Shown here one piece after another: positions 21,227 through 33,138 of a DNA stretch of 64,000 nt. The position numbers and the translations under genes are program-made. Position 1 is the stretch's first letter. Each line of letters opens with the position of its first letter. The notes under the pieces are model-generated. The model made no database searches and was not told the DNA's origin. It saw nothing but the letters and a program-made list of their open reading frames with translations. The stretch spans positions 265,579,958 to 265,643,957 of the forward strand of contig NC_080540.1 in assembly GCF_028640845.1 (NCBI RefSeq), in the 5' to 3' direction. This stretch comes from Ahaetulla prasina. Taxonomy: Eukaryota; Chordata; Lepidosauria; Squamata; Colubridae.

Positions 21227-22408
21227 TGTGTTAGTTGTGTTGTGTGTGTGTAAAGTGTGAAAGTTGGTTTTTGAGCTTTTTGTGGCTGTGTGAAGTGTGA
21301 AGTGCAGCTGCTTTTACATTGTGTGTGAGTCAGTTGTGTTGTATTGTGTGTGTGTAAAGTGTGAAAATTGGTTTTTGGTACCTCTTATTGTTTTTTATAC
21401 TTTGTTTATTATTTTTATTATTTATTGTTATTGGCCATGCCCACCCAGTCATCTGACCACCAAGCCACGCCCACCAATTAAGCCACACCCACAGAACCAG
21501 TAGGGAAAATTTTTAGATTTCACCCCTGCCACAATCCAAAACCAGTTTCAGTAGAGTTTAATTATTTGCAATTTAAATTTGCAATTTACTTTCTCTTAAA
21601 AATCTTCAAAAAAGAAAATAAACTCACTGAGAAATTCAAAATATCCAAATCATTTTCTAAAATAGAATCAAGGTCAAACTGCCTTCCAAGTGCTGATTAC
21701 TTTCTTCTGTTATGGGTATTAGACATAATACACTTTCACTGAAAATTCTCCTACCTCTCTTCTTCCAGTAGATGACTCTCCTACTCCCAATTCCAACATT
21801 AAACAGTATGTTCAAAACAGCTGATTTTCTGATAAATCCAGGAGGTTTAAAGATACAAATAAGAAAGATAGTTTCTCCCCAAAATCACCTTTCAAGTTGT
21901 TTAAGCTTTTTTTTCAGCCTTCTATATTTTAAAGCTTCCTTTGGGCATTTCTTTCACCTCTTAATTTTCAGTCTTTAATCTTCCCTGTGTGTCTAATCAC
22001 CCCTTCCTGAACGCTTGGAATATTTTTTGAAATTCTTGTACTTAAATTAAGTCTTTAAGGTAAGAGTTGGAAATTATATCCCCCAGCTTCAGTGCTCTGT
22101 CAACAAACCTCTCGAGCACAAATCTTGTGGTCCTGGTTGTCCCAGTTTGTGACTAGCCAAAAATTGCTGTCATCCCTCCTGCCACTCAGGAGAGTTTGGT
22201 TCTGACATAACGAGGAAATTGTGAGTTCCTCATGGTTCATGAAGTGCCTCTCCTTTCTTTGCTGCCCCTACAAGTTGGCTTGGACCCCGTAGGGTCTCCC
22301 GACAATTGCCGGCTGGATTTCACAGGGCTTTTTTCCAGCCATTCTCACCGTGATGTCAACCGGAATTCTCCATATTGATTGTGTTTTGAGAAGTGAGCGA
22401 ACTTTATT

Positions 22409-22640
22409 GTTGTTAGTTGCAAAGTCGTGTCTGACCCATCGTGACCCTATGGACAACGTTCCTCCAGGCCTTCCTATCCTCTACCATCCTCTGGAGTCCA
22501 TTTAAGCTCATACCTAGTGCTTCAGTGACTCCATCCAGCCACCTCATTCTCTGTCGTCTCCTTCTTCTTTTGCCCTCAATCTTTCCCAGCATTAAGCTCT
22601 TCTCCAGTGAGTTCTTCCTTCTCATTAGGTGGCCAAAGTA
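22409..22640 (-). mobile_element. BovB LINE 3' end, 5'-truncated
   Basis: The minus strand encodes the C-terminus of BovB ORF2 (FGHLMRRKNSLEKSLMLGKI, then RRRRRQRMRWLDGVTEA and WRNVVHRV) and ends with a (CAA)n-type tail at 22409. It is the same region as the longer copy at 47366-48084. It starts abruptly at about 22640, a typical truncation. Confidence 0.88.
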
Positions 22641-22779
22641 TTTTTTAAATATAAATGTTATAAAACGTTTTAAAGAGAACATAAAAACTAATACAAACTT
22701 ATAACAAGTAAAGGAGAATAGTTGTAGCTCAGGGTTGAAATGAGGGGTCCTTGATGCTCTGTGAGATTTTTTTTTTGTT

Positions 22780-24260
22780 TTTTTTTTGCAGTTGTTTCAT
22801 GGCCATTAGTCCCAAAAGAAAAGCCACTGGGTTCAATTATCTTTAAAAACTTCTAAATTAATGTAGGTATCTGTATTCAAATTTCTCAGCTTTTTCACAC
22901 ATCCACCAAACATGATAAAAAATGTTCACATTTCCAGCATAGATTCAAAGTACGTTTATACATTCTAGACTGCTTATCTAGTACATACAGTAGTAGCTCA
23001 GTCCTACATTGTTCAAAGCCATAAAATGTTTTACTGTATATACACTTTAAATCTTTCAGATAATTACACAACATTCTATAGAATGTTTCACACACTTAAA
23101 GCCACAAAGTGATTTCAGGCACAACCTAGATTTATATTCATTCCAGACTCTAAGAATGACCCACATAATATAATGGTTTTTGAAATCTACATTAATTTTA
23201 GCTTTGTCATATCACAGATATCCATGCCACCCAAATTTCAAATCATGTCCTTGTAACTTCAATAATTTTCTATTTCTTCACAACACCCACTCTTTCATTC
23301 AAACTAAAGAGCAGGCAGCAAAATATAATTTCAAATTGGGTAGACCTAGTCCTCGTTTCTTCACATCTTGCAGAACCAGATATTTAACTTGTGTTTTTTT
23401 CCTGCTATACAAATTCATCTATAATTTCTGGAGTTATTTAAATAGTACCTCAGTTGTCAAAATAGGCATTGTCTGAAATAAAAATATTCTAAGTAAAATA
23501 TTTGTCTTAATTAGAGAAATTCTACTTTGCATCACAATGGAACTTTGTCTCATCTTGGCTATATCTTTTTAACTTCAATTCATGTCTTAAAATAATTATT
23601 TTGAAATGGCATATAATTCATATGTATCATAAATATATCCAAGTGTTTTACTTTCTACTCATATTAAAACCCATTTTATTCATCAATTTTATATGGTCTG
23701 ATATCATCACATTCTATAACTATTTTTGTCCTCAGTTTAATGATATTGAAACATGCTAATGCCCCAAATTCTTGCAATGTATTATTACAAGTTTGCCAAA
23801 ACAAAAAAAAGTCACCTGCCAAAGCATTTAACTTGTGTGATACTATTTGAATCTTAAGTTCACAATTCCCTCATCGTTTTCAAGACTAAATGAAAAATAG
23901 AGGGGCATTAGGTAACTTTGCTTGTTCCTTTTCATATCTCATATATTTTGGTTAAACTTCCATTAATGATTATATGTGCCATTTGTAAAATAAACCCATT
24001 TTACCCATTTTATAAAATTCTCCCAAAATTGCTATCTTCCAAAATCTTAAACAAGAATATCTAGTTCGATTGCCAAAAGCCCTCTCTGCATCTAAAAATG
24101 AAACTTGTTTTTATTATGTACTTCCAAAATTATTTTTCAACTATCTCTTAGATAAAAACCCACATTGATCCTCATGCATACATCCTTGTAAAATTATTCT
24201 CAGTCTTTCATCTAACATTGTTGTAAACAAATTGTAATCATTATTTAATAATAATCAAAG
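22780..24260 (-). pseudogene. Degenerate L1 ORF2 (RT to C-terminus)
   Basis: Minus-strand fragments with many stops preserve L1 ORF2 landmarks: near 24240-24110 text corresponding to an L1 reverse-transcriptase block (...MHEDQCGF-like), then a DAERAF-like segment near 24095, and near 22940-22900 a CWKCEHF-like zinc-knuckle region. The order is correct for an L1 on the minus strand. No frame longer than about 70 aa survives. Confidence 0.7.
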
Positions 24261-24449
24261 GCCCCACAGTTCAACTCTGGGCGGCAAATATTCTCTTCTA
24301 GGTTGATTGATTGATTGAAGTTGATCAATTATATTCAGTTCAACAAACATATTCTCCATTCAGCTTTGACATTTCCTAGCAAATCCCATTTCAATTTCTG
24401 CCAAGGCTGGGTGAAACATGCTTTCTTTGCCTTACCACCTGCACACAAT

Positions 24450-24527
24450 ACTTAAAGGTATTTAAAACTATAAGAAAAGGGAAATATGAAGATTTCCATT
24501 TTCTTATAGTTTTAAATACCTTTAAGT
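24450..24527. repeat. Hairpin with perfect 29-bp arms
   Basis: Left arm 24450-24478 begins ACTTAAAGGTATTTAAAACT; right arm 24499-24527 is its exact reverse complement. The 20-nt centre itself contains GGAAAT/ATTTCC, so the fold extends further. It could be a minimal fold-back transposon, but I found no convincing target duplication. Confidence 0.9.
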
Positions 24528-25891
24528 TATTATGTAGGGACCTCTTTTTTCTGCAAATCTCCATATATTAGTTATCCCTTGTTATACATTTCCATGGAAT
24601 TCTATGGAACCTAGACACCAAAGAAACAACCTGTTTCCTATTGGTTAGAGTTATGATGGTACAATAAGAAGTGAAAAAAGAGGGGAGGAGAACAGTCTAT
24701 ATTAGTGTCCAAGGTGATAATCTTGGAAGAGAGGGTGAAAGCAGCTGAGAAAGTAATAGAAAAAGGTAGACACTAATAAGAAGAGGACAATCATTAAAAA
24801 AAAAAAGGCTAGCGCTGATGGAGTGGTTTATACAGCAAGCCAGAGAAGGACAAGAAGCAGGGAAATGACCAGTTCAATCTTGAAGTAAACATAGGAATCT
24901 TGATTAATCCAGGCCTACATATCTGGAATTCACTTAAGAACCACACAGAAGTATTATAAGAAGCAAGTAGTTTAGGCTGCTATTGGAGTTGCCCTGAAAA
25001 AAAAGTTCCTGGTGAAGGAGGCTAAATACTGGTATTAGTTCTCCTTTGGATTCAAAACTCTGTCCTAAAAAGAGAAAGAGAAAGGTTACAATAATATACA
25101 AACAACAGCAATAACAAAAAGGAGCAAAAGTGACATTTAAAAAAAATTAGGAATGCTTCCAGTTCAAATTTTCATCTCAAGTTCCTCCAAAAGCTGAGAG
25201 AACAAAACTTGTGGGTGGTAGGACCACAATAAACTTTTAGAAGCTTTTGCATAATTTCAGTAAACATGCCATTCAAAGTGAGGTTTTATCCCAAAAGGCT
25301 TTTAGTGCCTTTGCAATCTCATACAAAACTACTCAAATTTCAAAATAATAATAACGTTTTTAAATGTGAATGTTTTGCACCACGTAGGATAACTTCAAAC
25401 TTTGATGGCTATTTTTTTGCAACGCTATTTATTGACAATATAATTGTTTATGATCATCTCCAGTACTGAGGTGATGCTAAATTGTTTCTCATTTGACCTT
25501 CAAAAGTCTCTCAACCCTTTATTTGCCACAAAGGACATGCTATTATACATTTGTCAGTTACTGTAGTTGCAAATATTTTATGGCCACAATCCAGTCAAAG
25601 GTATACATGTGAGAATGTCAATGCATGTTGAATTAAGCCCAGATAACTTCAGGACAACATGAAAACTGAGTTCAGAGAGATATTCATTCTTAGCTGATGT
25701 ACAAGATGGAAACTGACAATTTAATGAATAGTTGAAGCCAACTATTATGAAAATTGCCCTCAAATTAGTAGTGTTCATCCCTTTATCAGATCTAAAATCT
25801 ATTTTTAATTCTTCAGAGCTATTTGGGTTTTTTGGGGGTACTTCCTGGTTAAACATAGAAACCTAACAGTGGTATTTTAATTCCTTCAGAC
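24528..25891. other. No recognised feature
   Basis: AT-rich spacer. The frames at 25266-25469 (plus) and 25578-25856 (minus) resemble nothing known. An A10-12 run occurs at 24798. Confidence 0.45.
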
Positions 25892-26043
25892 CAGAGAAGG
25901 GTTTCAAAACCCGTTGCTACTGGTTCGCTCGTGGACGTGTGGGTGTTCGTGCTTTCAATGCTTCTGTGCATGTGCAGAAGTGTCCAAGTGGGTGGAGCCT
26001 CCCGCCGCCTGATCTGAGGCAAACCGGTAGCAACCCACCATTG
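25892..26043. mobile_element. hAT-like MITE fragment (152 bp)
   Basis: Left end CAGAGAAGGGTTTCAAAAC and right end GCAACCCACCATTG resemble the CAGAGGTGGGTTTCA family. The flanking octamers CTTCAGAC and CTCTAAAA agree only partly, with three of the four differences being transitions. It is probably an old copy. Confidence 0.5.
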
Positions 26044-26153
26044 CTCTAAAACAGAATGGATACCTATTTGTGTGGCATCTTTGGTGCTCCTTGAGCTTGG
26101 TTGTTTTTATGCAGACATACCACTTTGTAAACAGAAAGCAAACCCCACTCCAT

Positions 26154-26270
26154 TCTAGCACTGCAGATATTGTTTAGCCAGGTAATGAAACATCTGCATG
26201 AAAATAACCAAACTCAGAAAGCACCAAGGATTCAATTTTTCAACCCTGAGAATCATATATTCACTTTTAT
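26154..26270 (+). mobile_element. Penelope-type repeat fragment, decayed
   Basis: The order CTAGCACTG, GCCAGGTAATGAAACATCTG, GAAAATAACCAAACTCAGA, GCACCAAGGATTC parallels the arm at 31203-31280. The CUGAUGA part is lost here while the GGTAATGAAACATC part remains. Probably an old copy of the same family. Confidence 0.5.
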
Positions 26271-26509
26271 TGGTAATACATATTGGGGGGGGGTTGTAAT
26301 ATTTAAATATGCTCTTTAAAATAGAATGTTTTTCATATTGTTATCTGGGAAATATATATAACAAAAACAGTTTTACAGTTTCTTACTTTTAAGAAATAGA
26401 CAATTTCTCTTGTCCCTTACTTCGGAAGCATACTTCTCTTAAGAACAGAATGAACTTGACTAGAAAGAACTTGCCTAGATGATTCAGTGGATATATCAAG
26501 AGGTAGACC

Positions 26510-26778
26510 TTGAGTCCTTGAGTGGCGCAGACTGCTAAGACAGTCTGTTATTAACAGCAGCTGCTTGCAATTATTGCAGGTTCAAGTCCCACCAGGCCCA
26601 AGGTTGACTCAGCCTTCCATCCTTTATAAGGTAGGTAAAATGAGGACCCAGATTGTTGGGGGCAATAAGTTGACTTTGTATATAATATACAAATGGATGA
26701 AGACTATTGCTTAACATAGTGTAAGCCACCCTGAGTCTTTGGAGAAGGGCGGGATATAAATGCAAATAAAAAAAAATA
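26510..26778 (+). mobile_element. tRNA-derived squamate SINE
   Basis: The head (GAGTGGCGCAGACTGCTAAG) and a B-box-like GCAGGTTCAAGTCCCACCAG are followed by a body (GACTCAGCCTTCCATCCTTT, TTGGGGGCAATAAGTTGACT). The 3' end is CACCCTGAGTCTTTGGAGAA plus GGGCGGGATATAAATGCAAATAA and A-rich tail. The same family is inverted at 63426-63684. It is not a functional tRNA gene. Confidence 0.85.
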
Positions 26779-26784
26779 GACATA

Positions 26785-27353
26785 GAGTAGGTTTGGCAAA
26801 TGTCAATGTTTTGGCACACTATTAACCATGGGAGAAAGGACAGCTATTCATACAGATTTTATGTTAACTGCTACAGGACTTCTGACCTTCATTTTTCATA
26901 AGTTTGTCTGAAAGACTTTCAACAAGTAAACAAAATATATTTTGCAAATAGTAATTTTGCAGGTACATAATACTCCATAGTTTCATCTGTGCTACAATTA
27001 ATTACTCTTTTAATAGTTTTAGTATATTTTACACTATTGATTATAAAAATGTGATAGAAAGTTGATGTATTGAAGAACCAACTTCTAGTACCACCTTGAT
27101 CAAACATAGCATTATAAGTTTTAGTTTTGGTTTGTTTAGGATGAAAATAATGAGGGTTGGAGCCCAAGGAATTAGATATGTGTTTACCTTTCCAGAAAAA
27201 AAACAGATTTTTTTTTTATAGCAGTAGAAATCCAGTGGGTTAATTTGCCACCCGGCCATAAATGATTTGTGGTGGGCCATTGTCCCAAATAGCACCATTT
27301 TTACAAAAAGGCAGGTTTTTCCCATGACGGTCATTTCATGAAAGACCCTGCAG
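26785..27353. other. No recognised feature
   Basis: AT-rich sequence. Overlapping minus-strand frames at 26919-27334 have no family resemblance. Confidence 0.45.
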
Positions 27354-27522
27354 CAGAAGTGGGCTGCTGCTGGTTCGGACAGGTTTGGGAAAATCGGTAG
27401 TTCTGACCAGTGGCTAGGCCCGCCCTGGCTCTATCCTGTCCTATATAATTGCTGTTTTTTTGATGCCACATGTATGCTCACATTTACGGTTCTGGGTGAA
27501 CTGTGTGTGACACCCACCTCTG
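27354..27522. mobile_element. hAT-like MITE fragment (169 bp)
   Basis: CAGAAGTGGGCTGC on the left and GACACCCACCTCTG on the right are imperfect inverted ends of the CAGAGGTGGG family. The target octamers have decayed (CCCTGCAG and GCCTATAC). Confidence 0.55.
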
Positions 27523-28999
27523 GCCTATACAGTATGTTCATAAAATTCGAAATGTTTCACTTTCATGCAAGGTTACTAAATTAGTCATTTGCAGCTTAGG
27601 TTTGGCAAGCTCACTTTCAGCCAGCAAAAATTACCTGAGCAATGCATTGTACTTTAAATTGAAATTATGGATTTATGATTTATTTCATCAGTTCATGTAC
27701 TAGAAATGTATCTAGCTTATATTTCAACCAGAAATGGTTGCTAAGGAAACATGACTGTCCAGATTTCTTTTAAAGTTTAAGCACTTCAGCGTCTTTAAAG
27801 ATTACTGCTGTCTACAAAAAATACGTGTCTTTCTTGTTTCTGTAATAGCTGATTCCTACAATTTAAAAACAAATGTTTCTTAGATTTTTTTTGTTGATTT
27901 TCTTTTCTTTTTCAAGTGGAGAGGACGAGACCGTAAAAGTCAATTTCTTAAAAATATCCAAAATTCCAATTCTTCCCAATGTATGCATTATTTATCAATA
28001 GATAATACTTTTCTGTTATTGCAGCTAGTTGCTGTAACAATTGCTGGTGACATATCTGATTAAAAGGTAAGTTAATATTGATATCAGAATTTTTGTCATA
28101 AGAAGCCATTAAATTTTGCTTTTTTCATGGTCTATAGCACCTAAGTCTCAAATATCTTGAGTAATGCCCTCAAAGTTCCAGCTGAAAAATAATTAAAAAT
28201 AATTTTGAATATGATAGAACTGGAAAAGTATTGACTATGTGAAGAATAATAGTAATTAATTTAATTACCTGGTTTAATTTTTGAAAGTTTGATTTTACTG
28301 TTTGTCTTATAATGCAGATCTCACATAGAAAAAGCTACACACCTAGTCTATAGTGCTGAAGGAGATTTCACGTGTCAGAAAAGCATGTAGGGTCCTCTGC
28401 CAACAGTTAATAACATGCAAAATCACTGACCCGAATCAAAGAAGGATGGTATTAAGTTGTGTAATAAACATTGAACCAACTGAGTTCTCTGGGGAAGTAA
28501 AATATTGCTTTGTCATCATGGAAGCAGATATTGTAGTATGGAAATTCACATAGGGAATTCCCCCACACACAAACCACCAAAAAAAGACAAATGTGTGAGG
28601 ATGAGTGGGCTACTCCCATCCTGATGACTAAAGCATCCACTTTTGTCCATCACATTAAAAGGCTCTATAAATGTATGAGTGCAAATCCTTCCACACAAAT
28701 GAAGCAGCTGTCAGTAGAGGCTTAAGATAGTTTTCCCATACCAGCTTAATGCCTAAATTGCACATAGCAAATGTAAAAGAAGCTGAACCTTCAGTATATG
28801 AGGAGTGGTATTACATCCTTCCCTAATATTAAATTCTCTCAAAGTATGGTAGCCTGTTCTAGAAATTTTACTTTTGACTTTTCTTATGAAAGTTGATGTT
28901 TGATGAGAGATTGGAAAGGAGAGGCTTTTTCCCAGCTGAACAGGCCTTCAGAAAAATATTAAAGTTCAAGAGAGTATAGTCATTTTTTCAGAAAGAAAC
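27523..28999. other. No recognised feature
   Basis: AT-rich spacer without coding signals. The 66-aa plus frames at 27503 and 28353 look random. Confidence 0.45.
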
Positions 29000-30255
29000 A
29001 GATCTTTTTTCCAGAATAAATATGATTTGGATTTCAAGAGACTTGGTTACTAAATTTCAAAGGTAGAGATTTTACCAAAGACATTGGTAAGTTTGATTCA
29101 TAAAAGGAAACCAAGTTCTTTCAGTTGGAGATGAAATGAAATTATTAAGGAGTGTAAAAAGAAATTAAAAGAATGTTTTGAAACTAATTTAAATAAAGGT
29201 ACTGATATGAGAATGGTTTGGGATACAAATAAAGCCATTAGTAGAGGATATTTGATACAACATAATCCTGAACATATGAAGTAGAGGCAAGAAATATTTT
29301 GATGAGATAAAAAGAAATTCCTAAGAACTACAAATATCTTCCAACAAATTAAGATTTTACAGCAACATTTATCTACATAATCAATAAGAGAAATGGAAAT
29401 AAAATTGAATTATGTAAAGAAATTTAGAAATGTGAATAAACCAGGCTGCTTTATAAATTATGAAAAGAAAAGAAAATGTTTTTGAATTTATAAGAGGGAA
29501 GTATTGTATTAATTAATAATATGGCCACACAGAAATATTTAATCAAATATTATTCTAATTTGTATAAAGGAAGTGATATTCTTTGGGAGAAAGTAAATGA
29601 AAATCTTAGAAAACAAATTTACTTAGAATTACAGAAGAAGAAAGACACAATATTTATGTGCCTATAATAAGGGAAGTTTCAGAAGCAATTAAAAAGAGAA
29701 AACAAGGAAAGGTGCCTGAACCAGACTGACTATCAGGTTTGGTGTAAATGCTTTCTTTAAGAACTTTCACAAACTTCACAAAAATACAGTAAATTTTATT
29801 TTACATGGCAAAAGTATACCAGACTTATAGAAAGGTGCTAATGTAACATTAATACCTAAAAAGGGAGAAGATTAGACTTTAACAAGAAATTACACACCAA
29901 TATCATTAGTGAATAATGATTAAAGCTGTTTACAATGATTTTAGATGAAAAACTGATAACAATTTTGCAAACATTTATTTATGAGGATCAATGTGGGTAC
30001 CCCCACCCCCCAGGGACAGTTGAAAAATAATTCTGGAACTGTTAGATCATTTATTTATTTTATTTATTTATTTATTTTGTCACAACATCATACAAAAAGA
30101 TTATATAGTATATACATATATAAACATATATAGGAAGAACATAATGAAAAACAAACCAGATTTTAGAGGCTTTTGACAATTAAATGGATTTTCTTGTTTA
30201 AGGTTCTGAAAAATACAAATTTTGACAAAATTTTATAAAATTCTCCAGTTTGATC
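29000..30255 (+). pseudogene. Degenerate L1 ORF2 (endonuclease-RT linker and RT)
   Basis: Plus-strand fragments in shifting frames keep L1 ORF2 order. Near 29150-29280 text like MVWDTNKAISRGYLIQ. Near 29840-29935 LIPKKGED, then NYTPISLVNND, the RT block with the RPISLLN-type motif. Near 29985 a HEDQCG-like segment, and after an inserted LINE tail (about 30042-30165) the continuation ILYKIL. Multiple stops and frameshifts. It corresponds to part of the region seen inverted at 24260-22780. Confidence 0.7.
30042..30165 (-). mobile_element. CR1/Rex-like LINE 3' tail inserted in L1
   Basis: Begins with an ATTTATTT-rich run and TTTTGTCACAACATCATAC, the inverse of the GTTGTGACAAAATAAATAAA 3' tail of the LINE at 42185. 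It interrupts the dead L1 ORF2, so it is younger. The same text recurs at 30415-30500. Confidence 0.7.
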
Positions 30256-30284
30256 TAGTAGTTTATGCAAAGGAACCAGGTGAC

Positions 30285-30380
30285 TGTGAATTCTAATCCT
30301 GATTTAGCCATGAAATCTGACTGAGTGACTTTGGGCCAATCACTCTCTCTCAACCTCAGTTACTTCACATGGTGATTGTT
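30285..30380. mobile_element. Short SINE-like fragment
   Basis: Contains GTGACTTTGGGCCAATCACT and TCAACCTCAGTTACTTCACA, typical of an old amniote SINE core. Ends are not visible and a GA-rich run follows. Confidence 0.4.
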
Positions 30381-30414
30381 GTGGAGAGAAGAGAAGGAGG
30401 AGAAAGAGGGAGCA

Positions 30415-30790
30415 TTATTTATTTATTTTTTATTTATTTATTTTGTCACAACATCATACAAAAAGATTATATAGTATATACACATATAAACATATATAGG
30501 AAGAAGAAAAGAAGAACAATAGGACAGGAACGGTAGGCACGTTTGTGCGCTTATGCACGCCCCTTATGGTCCTCTTAGGAATGGGGTGAGGTCAATAGTA
30601 GAAAGTTTTTGGTTAAAGCTATTAGGATTATGGGAAGAGACCACAGAGTCAGGTAAAGTATTCCAAGCACTGATGATTCTGTTGCAGAAGTCATATTTTC
30701 TGCAATCTAGATTAAAGCGGTTTACATTAAGTTTAAATCTATTGGTTGCCCTTGTATTATTGCAATTAAAGCTGAAGTAGTCTTACTTAT
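30415..30790 (-). mobile_element. CR1/Rex-like LINE 3' end with RT C-terminus
   Basis: On the minus strand the text encodes the ORF2 tail (...FCNRIISAWNTLPDSVVSS...) followed by CTAAGAGGACCATAAGGGGC, TGCCTACCGTTCCTGTCCTA and a tail in GACAAAATAAATAAA. It is nearly the same sequence as 42400-42680 on the opposite strand. 5'-truncated. Confidence 0.8.
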
Positions 30791-31015
30791 GTATGTTCAC
30801 TGTATTGAGTTATTTATATAAATAATAAATGTGGGATAAAAATAAACAAGTAAAATGGTCAAAATGAATTTATACTTAATAGGTGCAAATTAAAAAAAAA
30901 AAAAGAAAGGTTTAACACCACCCACAATGCAGGAATGGTTGGTGAAGGTGAGGAACTTGCAAAGATGGCTAATTTGGCTTCCTTGGTGCTCTCTGACCTT
31001 ATTTGTTTTCTTGCA

Positions 31016-31050
31016 GACATTTCATTACCCAAACTAGGTAACATCATCAG
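31016..31050 (-). ncRNA. Hammerhead-like motif, left arm
   Basis: On the minus strand CTGATGA (31050-31044) is followed by TGTTACC, a short loop, GGGTAAT, then GAAATGTC. This matches the hammerhead layout CUGANGA, helix II, GAAA, except that the usual GAAACGTC carries one C-to-T change. Helix I and III are too short to judge, so catalysis is unproven. Confidence 0.4.
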
Positions 31051-31205
31051 TGCTACTAAGCTGTTTGCTGTTTATATTCTGTTGGCTTGCTCTGTCACTG
31101 TTGATGAGGTACTCTTACACTCTAAAACCAACACTCTAAGGCCACACCATCAACACTGACAGGGCAAGCCAATAGAATATAAACTGACAGAAAACAGCTT
31201 AGTAG

Positions 31206-31239
31206 CACTGATGATGTTACCTATTTTGGGTATGAAACT
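31206..31239 (+). ncRNA. Hammerhead-like motif, right arm
   Basis: CTGATGA (31206-31212), a helix II candidate (TTACC with GGGTA), then GAAACTTC. It is the inverted partner of 31016-31050 with independent base changes. Confidence 0.4.
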
Positions 31240-31289
31240 TCTGCAAGAAAACAAACAAGCTCAGAGACCACCAAAGACCCCTTGTTTCA

Positions 31290-32816
31290 ACCTGAGCTAC
31301 AAATATTCTCCTTCATTGGTGACTTCTTGATTATAAAAACGACTATATCTATATTAATAGCTGACTGAAAACCCCTTATAGACTTTTTACATGAAACAAA
31401 ATAAAAATGCACTTATGACTTGTGGTTTTAATGATTAGAAAAAAAAATTAGAAAATGGAAAGGAGTGAGTTTTCTTTTGTAATCATAGGGTAAGAGATCT
31501 TACTTGCATTTGTTGCAAGGGAAATTGGAAGCTTCTATTTCTTTTTATGGTTTATTTCTATATTTTCTATCACTCTTTCTGCTTTGTTTCCTTTATTCTG
31601 TATTAGTTTATATTAGTTTTTACATTCTCTTTAAAAAATGTAATTGAATTTGTTTTTAAAAAATCATTCAAGAGGTTCACTCTATTGAAACAAATGTTAT
31701 AAAGCCTCAGTGCTTAAACCTGATTTCTTCTTATTTTGTTCTGGGAGTACCACACATTTTCCTTTTATACTTTGCGATGGATGCATTGAAAGCCTACATA
31801 AAAATATCTTTGTAAAAGAAAGTAGAACATGGTACAAAATTTCCTTTGGGTCAAAGAGTCTAATTTCTTGTATTAATTAGCATTCAGTCCATTGAGGTTT
31901 GCATGTATTTTACAGAAAGCTAAGCAAAAGATTCTACTGTAATCTAGTATCTACTTTGTTCAGTTTGATTAAACACAACAAAAGTGCCACTGGACTTCTT
32001 GGAATTACATACTTTATGCACTTGAGGGCCTCAGTTTCACCTTCATTTGAATTTGCCAAGATTTTTAATGATGATATGATTGCAGGTGCTGCATAACAAC
32101 ACCATTTGTTGGCTATTTAAATTTCTTCTTTCAAATGCCAACAAAGACTGGAAGTAAGTTTGAAAAGTAGGTTTGGACTGATGAAAGAATGTAAGATGAA
32201 ATTCATATTTTTTAAAACAATGGCTATCTTAATAATTTAAACAGGTCGGAATTAGTTAGAAATGTGTTCGGTGTTGAAATAAAATTATTTTAAAAATATC
32301 AGCTAATAGGTACAGGCTTGGAACTAATTTAAGGATTACACACAAACTATTTCCACCACAGATGAAATAATTTGGTAGACTGAGTGTCTACCCATTCTTT
32401 GTATGAAAAGATGATATCTGAATCCCCACACCTTATATGATTTTAAAATTATTAAAATTATATGATTTTAATATACATTTTAAAATAGTTGCCTGCCTCT
32501 ACTCTTTGAGAATTTGCCTAATGTGAATCTATCAAGGTTCACACTCTTATTCAAGTGGAATCAATCAAGGTCAACCAATCAAGGTTTTTCTTGGTATGAA
32601 GAGGAACTCTGTACATCCATGTCAGGATCTATAGAAAGTCTTTTCACATTTTGCCAAAAACAGAGGTAAGAGATATGGCCAGTAAGCATTCTTGAACTGG
32701 AAATAAGTCTAGCTTTCACAATCTATTAACCACAATACCTCCATGTTTTTTTCAGTCTGTGCATAGAGTTAATCTGAATTCTATAAACGAAAGGCAACAA
32801 CATTATTGGCAGATGA
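31290..32816. other. No recognised feature
   Basis: AT-rich spacer. No coding frame, inverted ends or retroposon tails recognised. Confidence 0.5.
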
Positions 32817-32817
32817 T

Positions 32818-32820
<3 letters not shown>

Positions 32821-32890
<70 letters not shown>
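32821..32890. repeat. (GATA)n microsatellite
   Basis: About 17 uninterrupted GATA units. GATA arrays are the core of the snake Bkm satellite; this short array is compatible with an ordinary microsatellite. Confidence 0.95.
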
Positions 32891-32892
<2 letters not shown>

Positions 32893-33138
32893 CTCAATCT
32901 ATATCCAGTTAGTACTGAAACTAAATCATTTTAGAAACTGGGTCAGCTAATGCATCAATTAAAATATAGGGATATGTGGTGGTTTTTTTTAATCATTTGA
33001 AAACTATCCTGAGGAGTTTGAATGTGGAAAGTGAATTGAAAGCATGGCACCTGTCAACAACCATTTCAAGCACTACCAGCCTAGTGCACAATGTATAATG
33101 AAATAAACTTCTGCACTACAAGAAGTAGGTCCCTTTTT

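Larger units (their letters stand above)
20360..21528. mobile_element. hAT-type non-autonomous element (1169 bp)
   Basis: Ends CAGGGGTGAAATGTTCCCAG and ATTTCACCCCTG are inverted repeats. The flanks CCGCAATC (20352-20359) and CCACAATC (21529-21536) match in 7 of 8 positions, a hAT target duplication. No transposase frame is present. The interior holds a 40-bp perfect palindrome, an (AAAAT)n array, a 24-bp-arm hairpin and a GT array. The 99-aa minus-strand frame across the array is an artefact of the pentanucleotide repeat. Confidence 0.88.
20267..22405 (-). mobile_element. Older L1-like retroelement, 5' region
   Basis: AT-rich DNA at 20267-20359 and 21529-22250 leads into a GC-richer stretch (GGACCCCGTAGGGTCTCCCG at 22282) that looks like the 5' UTR start of a minus-strand L1-type element. 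A BovB tail abuts it at 22409. It is interrupted by the hAT element 20360-21528. I see no intact frame. Confidence 0.4.
30985..31285. mobile_element. Penelope-type inverted repeat
   Basis: Two arms of about 115-125 bp face each other: 30985-31105 and 31160-31285. They share (inverted) TAGCACTGATGATGTTACCT, CTGCAAGAAAACAA and the segment GCAAGCCAATAGAATATAAA. About 50 bp of unrelated text separates them. The arms resemble terminal sequence of Penelope-like retroelements, which are often found inverted. Each arm holds a hammerhead-like core. Confidence 0.6.
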
